Assembly (NCBI GenBank): GCA_963662515.1
Contig: OY759675.1
Span: 2,480,001-2,544,000, forward strand
From: JAFGDI01 sp963662515
GTDB lineage: Bacteria > Planctomycetota > Phycisphaerae > Sedimentisphaerales > SM23-30
DNA length: 64,000 nucleotides
Reading direction: 5' to 3'
Shown here: in pieces, positions 9,559 through 19,284 of the stretch
Layout: each line of letters begins with the position of its first letter
How positions within the stretch are numbered: position 1 is the stretch's first letter
Translations under genes and position numbers: made by a program
The notes under the pieces: generated by a model
Told to the model about the DNA's origin: nothing
Database searches by the model: none
The model's input: only the letters and a program-made list of their open reading frames with translations

Positions 9559-10809
9559 TTAGCCCAGATCTTCGATCATCTTTACCATAGGCATAAACAG
9601 GGCTATAACGATAAAGCCGCAGATAACACCCAGGAAGATAACCAACACAGGCTCCATAAGTGACACCAGAGAGCCGACAAGCACATCGACTTCATCATCG
9701 TAATTATCGGCAACTTTAGACAGCATCTTGTCTAATTCGCCGGTTTCTTCGCCTACATCGATCATATTTGTTACCAGCGAGTCACAGACCTTCGCCTTAC
9801 GCAGCGGCTCGGCCATGCCTTCACCCTTTTTAATACTTTCCAGCACTTTGAGCAAGGCCACACGATACACCTCATTACCAGAGGTATCTGAAGTAATACG
9901 CAATGCGTCAAGAATGGGCACACCAGCAGAAACCAGCGTACCTAATGTTCTGGCAAATCGCGAGATAGAAGTCTTACCCAATATCTGGCCAATAACCGGT
10001 ATCTTCAAATTCGCCGTATCATGATAGAACCGCCCCTTGGCACTCAGACGGATCAGTTTAATACTCACTATTATGGCAATAGGCGAAAACAGTATGATTG
10101 CCCAACCCCAGCGATTCATGATCCAGTCAGAAATATCAAGCAGAGTTTTTGTAACCGCCGGTAGTTCCGAACCCATATCAGCAAAAATAGTCTGGAACTT
10201 CGGCACTACAAAGGTCATAATTCCCATTACAATACTAAAAGCAATAGTCAATACCGCGATCGGATAGATCATAGCACCAACAACCTTGCGTTTCAATGCC
10301 GCTGACTTTTCCATAAAGTCAGCCAGACGATTCAAAATAAGGTCCAGCACACCACCGGCCTCACCGGCAGCTACCATATTACTGTACAAATTACTGAAAC
10401 ACTTGGGATACTTGGCCATAGCTTCAGAAAGTGTTGTACCAGCTTCTACATCATCAGCAACCGCGCAGACCACTCGTTTGAGCGTGCCGGGCTTCTGCTG
10501 CTCTTCCAAAATACGCAAACTGCGCAAAATGGGCAGACCTGCGTCCTGAAGTGTACTCAACTGACGAGTAAACTGGGTCAATATCTTGAGCTTTACCTTA
10601 CCACCAGTTCCACGAACCCGCTTTGGGGCTCCGCCCATCGCACCGGATTTTTCCTTCTTAACCCGGCGGGCGCCTTTTTCCTTCACCTTGGTCGGGTAAA
10701 GCCCCATATTGCGTATCTTACTCAATGCCTCATCTGAACTTAATGCCTCAATCGTGTCTTTGACTTCCTGGCCCATTGAGTCCATAGCTTCATATTGAAA
10801 GGTAGGCAT
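9559..10809 (-). CDS. gspF: Type II secretion / type IV pilus inner-membrane platform protein GspF/PilC
   Basis: 416 residues, the family's normal length. Two copies of the T2SSF domain are visible: the first around residues 75-200 (FTRQLSTLQDAGLPILRSL ...) with a membrane segment near 180-205, the second around 275-400 (FARTLGTLVSAGVPILDAL ...) ending in a hydrophobic helix near 385-408. It acts as the rotating platform on which GspE/PilB drives pilin assembly. GGAG lies 8 nt before the ATG. It sits between the second GspE-type ATPase and the prepilin-like genes, so it belongs to the same transcription unit. Whether it serves a pilus or a secretion machine is undecided; pilC would be the equivalent name. 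Confidence 0.93.
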   Translation of the reverse strand: MPTFQYEAMDSMGQEVKDTIEALSSDEALSKIRNMGLYPTKVKEKGARRVKKEKSGAMGGAPKRVRGTGGKVKLKILTQFTRQLSTLQDAGLPILRSLRILEEQQKPGTLKRVVCAVADDVEAGTTLSEAMAKYPKCFSNLYSNMVAAGEAGGVLDLILNRLADFMEKSAALKRKVVGAMIYPIAVLTIAFSIVMGIMTFVVPKFQTIFADMGSELPAVTKTLLDISDWIMNRWGWAIILFSPIAIIVSIKLIRLSAKGRFYHDTANLKIPVIGQILGKTSISRFARTLGTLVSAGVPILDALRITSDTSGNEVYRVALLKVLESIKKGEGMAEPLRKAKVCDSLVTNMIDVGEETGELDKMLSKVADNYDDEVDVLVGSLVSLMEPVLVIFLGVICGFIVIALFMPMVKMIEDLG

Positions 10810-10969
10810 ATCTAAATCTCCTGAAATAAACTTATTTCTGCTAACTTTAGTTCTAATAATCAGTTAGATAAATATTACAAATGGCCCAGCTTAACCTTGC
10901 CATCTGTAAAGATTCTACCTGTTATCTTATAAAATGACCACATAAATAATTAAATGAGACCTGAAAACA

Positions 10970-12718
10970 TTATCCCAGCTCTTCCAGTACGGTCTCTTTA
11001 ACGATTTCCTCGATTGTGGTCTGCCCATCATATATAGCAGCAATACCAGCTTCACGCATAGTGGTCATACCATTTCTGACTGCCAGCTCGCGTAATTCCG
11101 CTGACGAAGCATTTGACATTATCGCCTCGCGTATCTCGTCATTTACAGTCATAACCTCAAATATACCCATACGACCTTTATAGCCGGTATTATTACAATA
11201 ATCACAACCCTTGCCATAATAGAAATGCCGGCCGGCTGTCTCTTCCGGGGTCAATTCAAGCTCCATAAGCATCTCTTCTGAAGGATGGAACGCTGTCCGG
11301 CAATTCTTACATATAGTTCGAACCAGACGCTGGCCCAGAATACCTTCCAAGGTTGCGGTAATAAGGAAGTTATCAACTCCCAGGTCAACCAGACGGGCGA
11401 TAGAACTCGGTGCGTCATTAGTATGAAGTGTCGTAAATACCAAGTGTCCAGTCAATGCCGCCTGAACCGCTATCTGAGCTGTTTCAAGGTCACGCGTTTC
11501 ACCCACCAGAACCACATCAGGGTCCTGACGCAATATGCTTCTCAAACAGGCCGCAAAGGTCAGGCCAATATCCGGACGGATCTGACACTGTATAATACCA
11601 TCAATATCATATTCCACCGGATCCTCAGTTGTGATCAGCTTGGCATCAATAGTATTTAGCTCTTTCAGGGCCGAATAAAGCGTTGTTGTCTTACCTGAAC
11701 CAGTCGGACCAGTTACGATAACGATACCATTTGGCTTCTTTATCAACTGACGGAGTGCTTTTTTGTCTCTGTCTCTCAGGCCAAGTTTATCAAGGTCAAG
11801 GTCAACCTGGGTTCGGTCCAAAATACGAAGCACCACGCTTTCACCAAACATTGTCGGTAATACCGATACACGCAAGTCAACCGGCCGCCCCTGAACCACC
11901 AGAGCAATACGACCGTCCTGGGGCATACGGCGCTCAGCAATATCCAGATCAGCCATGATCTTTATACGAGAGGCGATCGCAACGGCAATTGAACGAGGAG
12001 GAGGAACCATCTCATACAATACACCATCAATACGATACCGCATCTTGAAATCGCCCTCAAACGGCTCAAAATGTATATCTGATGCCTTATCCCTGATCGC
12101 CTGAAGCAATACAAGATTCAATAATCGCTTCACCGGACTGGAATCTGCCGCCTGCCTGAGCTCACTGAGATCTATACTGGCACCTCGATCATCGAGTTTA
12201 CCAAAGCTCTCATCTGATATCTCACTTATTATTTCATTTATACTCTCAACCTTATCACCATAATAACGATTCAGGGCAGCATCAAGTGATTCTGAATCAG
12301 TTATCAAGGCTCTTATATTGAAATCCAGAAGAGTCTGCAGGTCATCTGTCGCTGAAAAGTTATCAGATGAATCTATCGCTATATCGAGCCGGTTAGAGGC
12401 GGCATCATATTCAATTGGCAAAGCACGATAGGTCATCGCCATCTGTGCGGTCATTATATTGATAACATCAACAGGTATGTCCAGGTTCTGAATATCAATA
12501 AACTGCATACCCAACTGAAAGGCCAGGGCCAGCTTAAGGTCTTTTTCTGTCACATAACCCAGGTCCAGCAAAACCTGACCAATCGGGCTTTTTCGACCAG
12601 AATTCTTCTGAATATTCAGTGCCTCATGCACCTTTTCACGGGTAAGCAAGCCCATTTTGATCAAGGCCCTGCCCAGTGGCCGACCCTTTAATTTTTCTAC
12701 AGGTAGAATCTGTAACAT
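10970..12718 (-). CDS. GspE/PilB-type assembly ATPase (copy 2)
   Basis: 582 residues, hexameric secretion ATPase that powers (pseudo)pilus extension. Seen: an N-terminal T2SSE_N module (about 15-130), Walker A GPTGSGKTTT at about 337, an Asp box ITTEDPVEY, Walker B RQDPDVVLVGETRD, a His box HLVFTTLHTND, and the C-terminal zinc site of paired CxxC motifs (CKNC ... CDYC) that distinguishes GspE/PilB from PilT. It lies 109 bp downstream of pilT and 160 bp upstream of gspF. It is clearly paralogous to the ATPase at 14021-15778; both keep all catalytic motifs, so both should be active. Confidence 0.92.
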   Translation of the reverse strand: MLQILPVEKLKGRPLGRALIKMGLLTREKVHEALNIQKNSGRKSPIGQVLLDLGYVTEKDLKLALAFQLGMQFIDIQNLDIPVDVINIMTAQMAMTYRALPIEYDAASNRLDIAIDSSDNFSATDDLQTLLDFNIRALITDSESLDAALNRYYGDKVESINEIISEISDESFGKLDDRGASIDLSELRQAADSSPVKRLLNLVLLQAIRDKASDIHFEPFEGDFKMRYRIDGVLYEMVPPPRSIAVAIASRIKIMADLDIAERRMPQDGRIALVVQGRPVDLRVSVLPTMFGESVVLRILDRTQVDLDLDKLGLRDRDKKALRQLIKKPNGIVIVTGPTGSGKTTTLYSALKELNTIDAKLITTEDPVEYDIDGIIQCQIRPDIGLTFAACLRSILRQDPDVVLVGETRDLETAQIAVQAALTGHLVFTTLHTNDAPSSIARLVDLGVDNFLITATLEGILGQRLVRTICKNCRTAFHPSEEMLMELELTPEETAGRHFYYGKGCDYCNNTGYKGRMGIFEVMTVNDEIREAIMSNASSAELRELAVRNGMTTMREAGIAAIYDGQTTIEEIVKETVLEELG

Positions 12719-12827
12719 TTTTATTCACCTAACCGGTCTTCCCGGCATATATAATCAAGGATAATTTTTTTGGATATTATTCCTTTTCAATTACTCAGTT
12801 TACTATTATTGATTAATAGCAAAAAAC

Positions 12828-13946
12828 TTATTCTTCTGACGGCTTGACATCTTCTACACTCAAGCCCATCTTGAATTTCGATAGCTTCTCCAGCATCTGC
12901 TCAGGGAAACGACTTTTATCCAACATCTCTCGTTCATCGATTAGCTTATTTGTATAGTGCTCCCACAAATGATCGTCCATCAACTGCATTCCATACTTTT
13001 TACCTGTCTGAATAGCTGAATTGATTCGATATGTCTTATTTTCACGGATCAAATTCGATATTGCAGGAGTTACAACCATAAATTCATAGCCGGCTACACG
13101 ACCCTTACCGCCGCGACGACGACAAAGTGTCTGACTCAATACCGCTACCAGATTGGTACTAAGCTGTACTCGTATCTGCTCCTGCTGATTTACCGGGAAT
13201 GCGTCGATCAGACGAGTAATCGTACCCTGGCAACCTGTTGTATGCAAGGTACTGAATACCAAGTGACCGGTTTCTGCCGCAGCTACTGCCGCTTCGATCG
13301 TTTCCAGGTCACGCAACTCACCTACCAGAATTACATCAGGGTCCTGACGCAAGGCACGACGCAAACATTCAGCAAAAGTCGGTACATCATTTCCTATTTC
13401 ACGCTGATTAACAATAGACTTCTTGTGATAGTGATAATACTCTATCGGGTCTTCAACGGTAATAATATGATGATCCATATTTTCATTAATATAATTGATC
13501 ATACTGGCAAGAGTAGTTGATTTACCTGAACCAGTCGGACCTGTTACCAAAAACATACCCTGAGGACGACGGCAAAGCTCGGCAATATTATCCGGCAGAC
13601 CAATAGTCTGGAAACTGAGCAGCTCATTAGGAATAAGACGCAATACGATCGAAAGCTCGCCTCTCTGACGGAATACAGACACACGGAAGCGGCCTTTATC
13701 GCCAAAAGCAAAACCAAAGTCGGTTGACCCCTGTTCCTGCAACTCATGCTGATTGCGGTCCGGCGTTATCGACTTCATGATCGCCTGGGTATCATCTGCA
13801 TCCAGCACTTTGGTATCAAGTGAACGCAAACCACCATGCAAACGCAATACCGGCGGACGGCCTGTTACTATATGAATATCAGAAGCACCCTGCTTAATAC
13901 AGGTTTCCAGTACTCTGTCAATATGAATCATCTGCTGTTGAGCCAT
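12828..13946 (-). CDS. pilT: Type IV pilus retraction ATPase PilT
   Basis: 372 residues. It lacks the N-terminal GspE module and zinc site and has the PilT layout: Walker A GPTGSGKSTT at about 136, Walker B RQDPDVILVGELRD, His box HLVFSTLHTTG, and AISNLIREN, the near-equivalent of the AIRNLIRE signature required for retraction. Presence of PilT argues that at least part of this cluster builds retractable type IV pili rather than only a type II secretion system. It sits between two assembly ATPases. A GAGG-type ribosome site precedes the ATG. Confidence 0.92.
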   Translation of the reverse strand: MAQQQMIHIDRVLETCIKQGASDIHIVTGRPPVLRLHGGLRSLDTKVLDADDTQAIMKSITPDRNQHELQEQGSTDFGFAFGDKGRFRVSVFRQRGELSIVLRLIPNELLSFQTIGLPDNIAELCRRPQGMFLVTGPTGSGKSTTLASMINYINENMDHHIITVEDPIEYYHYHKKSIVNQREIGNDVPTFAECLRRALRQDPDVILVGELRDLETIEAAVAAAETGHLVFSTLHTTGCQGTITRLIDAFPVNQQEQIRVQLSTNLVAVLSQTLCRRRGGKGRVAGYEFMVVTPAISNLIRENKTYRINSAIQTGKKYGMQLMDDHLWEHYTNKLIDEREMLDKSRFPEQMLEKLSKFKMGLSVEDVKPSEE

Positions 13947-14020
13947 TATATTTATTCCTCACATCTCTGCAGATAACAGGCAGCTCCGTCTATCAGCCAG
14001 GCCGCTCCGCTACCCTAAGA

Positions 14021-15778
14021 TCAACTTTCTTCGATCGTCTCAGTTTCCTCTACTACACCTTCTACCTGGGCATGACGAGCTATCTCTTCCACAGTCGTTA
14101 TTCCCTGAAGCGCCTTTTCCTTGCCATCTTCTACCAGAGGCAACATACCAGCCGCCATAGCTACCTGTTTTATCTTATTTGATGGTGAACGATTAAATGC
14201 CATCTCGCGTATCTGGGCATTCATTACCATCATCTCAAAAATACCTTTTCGGCCGCGATACCCTGTACCATGGCAACGCTTACAACCTGCACCCTTATAA
14301 AATGTCTTTGTGCGGCCGTCTTCCTCAGTAAAACCAAGCAGACGCAAACTCTTAAGGTCTGGCTTTGGATCAACTACCTTGCAGTCAGGGCATATTACAC
14401 GCACCAGACGCTGTGCCATAATTGCCTGGATCGCACTGGCAACCAAAAACGGCTTTACGCCCATATCTATCAAACGAGTTATAGCAGATGCAGCATCATT
14501 GGTATGCAATGTACTAAACACCAGGTGACCGGTAAGTGCCGCCTGAATAGCAATATCTGCTACTTCCTTATCACGAATTTCACCCACCAGAATGATATTT
14601 GGTGCCTGACGCAACATAGACCTGAGAATAACATTAAAGTTAAAACCAATGTCATGACGAACCTGACACTGATTCATACCTGAGAAGTTATATTCCACCG
14701 GATCCTCAGCAGTAATGATCTTCTTATCAGGACGATTAAGAACCTGCAAAGCCGAATACAGTGTTGTGGTCTTACCAGAACCTGTAGGCCCGGTTACAAG
14801 GAAAATACCATTTGGACGCCGAATTATCTTCTGGAAACGATCATAGTCTCGTTGATTAAAGCCTAAAGCCTGAATACCTACCAATACCGAATCAGGACGC
14901 AAAATACGCAATACCACGCTCTCGCCATGATAACCCGGCAATGCACTCACACGGAAGTCAATATCTTTACCATTTACACTTTTCTTGATACGACCGTCCT
15001 GTGGTATCCTTCGTTCAGCGATGTCCATGCCCGACATGATCTTGAATCGAGCCATTACCACATTCTGCAGCTGCTTGGGAACCGTATCTCGCTCTACGCA
15101 GACACCATCTATACGATATCGCACGCGAATTCGATCTTCCATCGGCTCAATATGAATATCTGATGCCCTGAGCTTAACCGCCTCGTCTATGATCTTATTG
15201 ATCAACTTAACTATCGGAGCTGAATCTTCATCTAACTTATTGGCATCAAGCGAATCAAGGTCGATAGAGGCATCCATAGAAGCATCGATCGATGAGTCGA
15301 TCGACTTCTGGATCTCATCCACCGTAGCATCAATAGAACCACTGATCTTATCTAAAAATGTATCTATATATCGCTTGATCTTACTCTTGGAACTCAGCGA
15401 GCAGACCAGCTCAGTATTAAGCCGGAATCGCAACATATCCAGTGTATCAAGATCCAGCGGATCGTGGATCAATATCTTCAGGCGATTGCCTTCCTGACCC
15501 AGCGGCAATACCAGATACTGACGAATGATCGATTCAGGGATAAGCTCTATCGCGCCTTTCTCCACTGAATGATGATCCAGATCAATATACTCCATATCAA
15601 ACTGCTGAGCCAGGGCTTTGATCACCTGCTCCTCATCTGCCAGCCCCATCTCAATGATTATATCACTGAGACGACGATGCGTCTGAGCAGCTATATCCTC
15701 TGCTTTCTTTAGCTGGTTCTTGTCAACTAAACCCCAGTCAACAAGAATCTCACCCATTTTTTTCTTACTTCGCGACAT
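14021..15778 (-). CDS. PilB/GspE-type assembly ATPase (copy 1)
   Basis: 585 residues. The N-terminal domain (about 1-140) is followed by an unusual Ser/Ile/Asp linker at about 155-180 containing repeats of S-I-D-A-S-[IM]-D, then the ATPase core: Walker A GPTGSGKTTT at about 330, ITAEDPVEY, Walker B RQAPNIILVGEIRD (Ala for the usual Asp), HLVFSTLHTND, and the zinc motif pair CPDC ... CKRC. It is the first gene of the cluster, with a near-consensus promoter 90 bp upstream. A strongly related ATPase follows two genes later. Whether the two serve different pilin sets is unknown. Confidence 0.92.
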   Translation of the reverse strand: MSRSKKKMGEILVDWGLVDKNQLKKAEDIAAQTHRRLSDIIIEMGLADEEQVIKALAQQFDMEYIDLDHHSVEKGAIELIPESIIRQYLVLPLGQEGNRLKILIHDPLDLDTLDMLRFRLNTELVCSLSSKSKIKRYIDTFLDKISGSIDATVDEIQKSIDSSIDASMDASIDLDSLDANKLDEDSAPIVKLINKIIDEAVKLRASDIHIEPMEDRIRVRYRIDGVCVERDTVPKQLQNVVMARFKIMSGMDIAERRIPQDGRIKKSVNGKDIDFRVSALPGYHGESVVLRILRPDSVLVGIQALGFNQRDYDRFQKIIRRPNGIFLVTGPTGSGKTTTLYSALQVLNRPDKKIITAEDPVEYNFSGMNQCQVRHDIGFNFNVILRSMLRQAPNIILVGEIRDKEVADIAIQAALTGHLVFSTLHTNDAASAITRLIDMGVKPFLVASAIQAIMAQRLVRVICPDCKVVDPKPDLKSLRLLGFTEEDGRTKTFYKGAGCKRCHGTGYRGRKGIFEMMVMNAQIREMAFNRSPSNKIKQVAMAAGMLPLVEDGKEKALQGITTVEEIARHAQVEGVVEETETIEES

Positions 15779-16174
15779 AAAGGATCATACCTCTTAAGGT
15801 GGGCTGGCCAAATACGGCCGGCTATAGTGTGGGCTATTCCATTATCACATTCTCTTTGAAGAAATACAATTATAACAGGACATCACCATAAGTCAATAAA
15901 TGAAATCTGCCTAATTATATCAGGTCTGCCCAGTCTGATATCGGCTTTTATGAGTTCAATATCAAATATTAACTTGATTATTATCGTTTCATTGTGGTAA
16001 AATTAAACACCACAACAGGGCATACCAGTTTTTATATTTATTTTTATTTTATATAAAACTTTTTTTCTTTTTCGACGAAGATATCTATAAGATGCAGATA
16101 AAAAAGATTATTTGCCCTAACCCAAACCTAAAACACTGAAAATAAATAAGATACATAAATTACGGAGTAGATTT
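15779..16174. other. Divergent, AT-rich intergenic region
   Basis: 396 bp between the minus-strand pilus cluster and the plus-strand FmdB-like gene. It contains the pilus promoter (annotated separately) and, nearer the FmdB gene, a very A/T-rich stretch (about 16030-16075). A GGAG ribosome site lies just before the ATG at 16175. No gene seen. Confidence 0.6.
15869..15896 (-). promoter_or_regulatory. Sigma70-type promoter of the pilus/secretion cluster
   Basis: On the minus strand: TTGACT (15891-15896), 16 nt, TATAAT (15869-15874). Both hexamers are near-perfect and the start codon of the first ATPase is about 90 nt downstream. Confidence 0.7.
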
Positions 16175-16417
16175 ATGCCAATATACAAATATAAGGCCGA
16201 TGATAAAGGCTGCGATAAATGCAAAGATGGTTTTGAGATCATGCAGCAAATGTCTGATAAAAATCTTACCAAATGCCCGGATTGCGGCCAGCCTGTCCAT
16301 AAAGTCCCGGCACTATGCAATGGATTCTCTCCCTTCCTCTCCAACAGCAACCTGAGAGACAAAGGCTTTACCAAGATGGTAAAAAGGGGCGATGGCAGCT
16401 ACGAAAAAGTCACTTGA
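16175..16417 (+). CDS. FmdB-family zinc-ribbon protein
   Basis: 80 residues. It starts MPIYKYKA, like FmdB proteins (MPIYEYRC...), and has two CxxC knuckles, C13/C16 and C34/C37, forming a single zinc ribbon, with a basic Ser/Gly-poor tail. The first knuckle is shifted by a few residues (K-A-D-D-K-G-C-D-K-C) compared with the usual form. FmdB proteins were named from a regulator of formamidase genes but their role is generally unknown. It is a lone gene after a divergent promoter region. Confidence 0.8.
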   Translation: MPIYKYKADDKGCDKCKDGFEIMQQMSDKNLTKCPDCGQPVHKVPALCNGFSPFLSNSNLRDKGFTKMVKRGDGSYEKVT

Positions 16418-17212
16418 TATGCCGGGAAGGACCACTCTCCCCCCCTTTCGCCCCGGCTTCCTTGCCTTTGGCGTCCTCATATCCACGATTACACCAATGT
16501 CATAAATATTGTTCAATCTTCTTCTTTTTCAGAACCTGGCCATTGCACTATAATAACACTAAAACACCCTCACCCACCCCATATTATCCACTTATTACTG
16601 CACTTTAACCACTTCTGATTGTACGATAGTGCAAACAAATTACACTTTTACACCCTTTAGATTATTGTGCATTTTTTTAGATTGACTCACACTCAGATTT
16701 ATGTTTTATTGTTTTATGTACTATCGTATAGGCAATTTTTGCCAGGTTTTTTCTGAGCTAATAGTGATTTTGATATAGAACCGTTAAGCCGGGCATTTAT
16801 TGCTGAAGTTGACAAATCTGTTCGCAGTAAGAAAAGTGGAGGTTTTTATTATTGTCGAAGCTGCCGGAATTTACACTGGCAGTAACGGATGATGTGCGCC
16901 CATACAGCAAATAAGAGTAAAAAGAGAAAAGCATTACTGATGCTTGAGTCTGGTCGATTCTGAGTTTTTTTGTACAGTAATATCCATACCCATAGCTTCA
17001 AGCTCACGGGACAGGCCCTGGTCCTGCTCGCATAAAGGGACGATGATATCGCGAATAAGTCATCAGCTCTGCAGATAATTTTTCTTGAGACTATCGTTAA
17101 ACATGCCATTTCTCTCAATAGCTCCAATATCTGTCGCAACATCGGTCCTGCAAGGTTCTATTCCCCTCGTGTTTGGTTAAATTAAGGTTTAATAATTATC
17201 AGGAGAACTATT
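16418..17212. other. Long gene-poor spacer
   Basis: 795 bp with no convincing gene. It has a 9-bp inverted repeat, TACGATAGT at 16622-16630 and ACTATCGTA at 16720-16728, and on the minus strand a 40-codon stretch (about 17058-16936) whose translation (LIRDIIVPLCEQDQG...) looks protein-like but is closed by stops at both ends, so it may be a decayed fragment. AGGAGAA precedes the next gene's ATG. Confidence 0.4.
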
Positions 17213-19243
17213 ATGAAAAGCAGTAAGATCGTATTTCTTATATTATTACTGTGCTCACTGACAGTGCCAGTTGCCGCACAAGTCAGTATAACAACGGCAG
17301 ATGGCAACGGAGCTGATGCGGGTATCTCAAATGACGATCACAGAAATGCCGATACGATCGGTGGAACTTTTGCCAATATTGAAATGAGAAATTATGGCAC
17401 TGCTCGAGCCAAGGCCATGCTGACCCGTTTTGATGTCAGAAAACTCTATGGTCTGGACCTCAGTAATGCCCAGATATCAATATCTACTACCAGCGCTGCC
17501 AGAAGCCGCGCCATGAATGTCTATGGACTTATCGATGGTGCTGATGATCTATGGGATGAAGCTACTCTGAGCTACAATAGCGCCCCAGGGCTTATAGATA
17601 ACCCGGGACCTGACTATACTGCCGATGGCATGAATATGATTGAGGGAAGCTGGACATTACTTGGTTCATTTAACACCACCCAAAATACCACCAGCACTCA
17701 GGTACATACCGGCACAATAACCGGCCTGGCCGACTTTATTGCTGCTGACACTAATGGCCTGATCACCCTGCTGATCTACCCGGCAGCCTCAGACAATTAC
17801 TCATACTACACTCTTACCAAAGAAGATTCAGCGGCCAATGCCCCCAAATTATCATTCCCCAATACCAAAGGGGCCGTGGCTGTCACTCCGGAATATGGCG
17901 ATGTTGTTCTGCCAGGCCTGAGTGAACTCTGCTGGACCAACCCAGAACCTAATGCTGTTAATGGCATTATTACCAGCGATATATATCTGGGAACCGCAGA
18001 GCCTAATCTGGCTACACCAAATTATGGCCTTACTCTCTTGCAGGCTGGTTATAGTGGTACATGTTATGACATTTCCTCAGTCAACTTAACCGAAGGTATA
18101 TGGTACTGGAGAATTGACTCCCATGACAGCAGCTTTGCCTCACCTTACTATAGCCCTTTCATGATGTTTGAAGTTACCGCAGCCCCGATAATCGATATTC
18201 AGCCGGTGGCAACAAACGCCAAAACCGGCACAAATGCTTCTTTCGCGATCTCTGTCACCAGCCAGAGTACTCCGCACTATAACTGGTATTTCAGTCTGGA
18301 TGACATAGCCGATATAGCAAATGACACCAGTATTGGCAATGATTCTGCCACGCTCTCTCTCACCAGCGTTTCCTCGGCTGATAAAGGCTATTACTACTGC
18401 ATCGTCTCCAATAATGGCGGCAGCAGCAGTGCCGTAACTTCCGAGGTTGTTAAACTGGATGTATATCGTGAGATAGCCCACTGGACCTTTGACGAGCTGG
18501 TTGATGGCGTATTTACAGACATAAGCGGAGAAGGCCATAACGCCACACCTCTATCAGAGCCAAACTTTGCCACTGGCGTAAAAGGCATGGCTATTGATAC
18601 CAGTAGTGGCCAGATCTGCGGTGCCGGCACCTGGATACCCTCAGAAGAAACAGGAAAATTCTCCGTTGCTCTCTGGGTTAACTGGAATGGCTCAAACGGA
18701 ACCGGACAGGGTATTTTTGCCAAAGGCGATGCCTATGCCGCTGATTCTGAAATGTTCCACCTCAGCATAAGCAGTGCCGGTACACTTCATGCCAACAGCT
18801 ATGGTCTGAGAACAGCATACGGTCATTCTACTCCATCAGTTGGTAACTGGGAACTCTTAGTTCTAACTTTCAATGGCAGTGTAGCTGATATTTATCAGCT
18901 GCGAGCCAGCGATGTTCATGTACTCACTGTCAGCAATGGTACAACCTTCACACTGGGCTCAAAAACAGACTCAAACCTTGTAATAGGTGCTTCTACCCTT
19001 ACCGGAACAGATTATTTTAATGGCTTGATCGACGATGTAGTTATTTATAATTACGATCTTGACCTTAAAGACATGATAGAGCTGTATAACAAGGCTCTTA
19101 ACGGTAATTTCTGCTATCTCGATTATAACAGCAGTGATTATGACCTGGATTTTAATAATAACTGCATTATCGATGTGTCTGACTTTGCGGCTCTGGCCCA
19201 GTCCTGGCTGGCGTGCGGCTTGTACCCCAATTGCCCGCAGTAA
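17213..19243 (+). CDS. Secreted CBM/Ig/LamG protein with dockerin-like C-terminal tag
   Basis: 676 residues. Signal peptide at about 1-22 (ends VPVAAQ). Residues about 25-215 look like a DNRLRE/CBM96-type beta-sandwich (AMLTRFDV..., DEATLSYNSAPG...), then a fibronectin/Ig-like part with a clear Ig motif (DKGYYYCIVSNNGG, about 390-403), then a LamG/concanavalin-like domain (AHWTFDEL ... NGLIDDVVIYNYDL, about 422-625). The C-terminus has an EF-hand-like loop DFNNNCIIDVSDFAALAQ then SWLACGLYP. The whole reads as an extracellular carbohydrate-binding or matrix protein with no catalytic domain I can see. It is followed 41 bp later by a paralog of identical layout. Confidence 0.8.
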   Translation: MKSSKIVFLILLLCSLTVPVAAQVSITTADGNGADAGISNDDHRNADTIGGTFANIEMRNYGTARAKAMLTRFDVRKLYGLDLSNAQISISTTSAARSRAMNVYGLIDGADDLWDEATLSYNSAPGLIDNPGPDYTADGMNMIEGSWTLLGSFNTTQNTTSTQVHTGTITGLADFIAADTNGLITLLIYPAASDNYSYYTLTKEDSAANAPKLSFPNTKGAVAVTPEYGDVVLPGLSELCWTNPEPNAVNGIITSDIYLGTAEPNLATPNYGLTLLQAGYSGTCYDISSVNLTEGIWYWRIDSHDSSFASPYYSPFMMFEVTAAPIIDIQPVATNAKTGTNASFAISVTSQSTPHYNWYFSLDDIADIANDTSIGNDSATLSLTSVSSADKGYYYCIVSNNGGSSSAVTSEVVKLDVYREIAHWTFDELVDGVFTDISGEGHNATPLSEPNFATGVKGMAIDTSSGQICGAGTWIPSEETGKFSVALWVNWNGSNGTGQGIFAKGDAYAADSEMFHLSISSAGTLHANSYGLRTAYGHSTPSVGNWELLVLTFNGSVADIYQLRASDVHVLTVSNGTTFTLGSKTDSNLVIGASTLTGTDYFNGLIDDVVIYNYDLDLKDMIELYNKALNGNFCYLDYNSSDYDLDFNNNCIIDVSDFAALAQSWLACGLYPNCPQ

Positions 19244-19284
19244 TACATAACCAATAAATGAATATTAAAATGGAGATATATATC

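Noticed and set aside
16849..17142. 97-codon minus-strand frame in the 16.4-17.2 kb spacer
   Set aside because: No start context, atypical composition, no recognisable domain; at best a decayed fragment in another frame.
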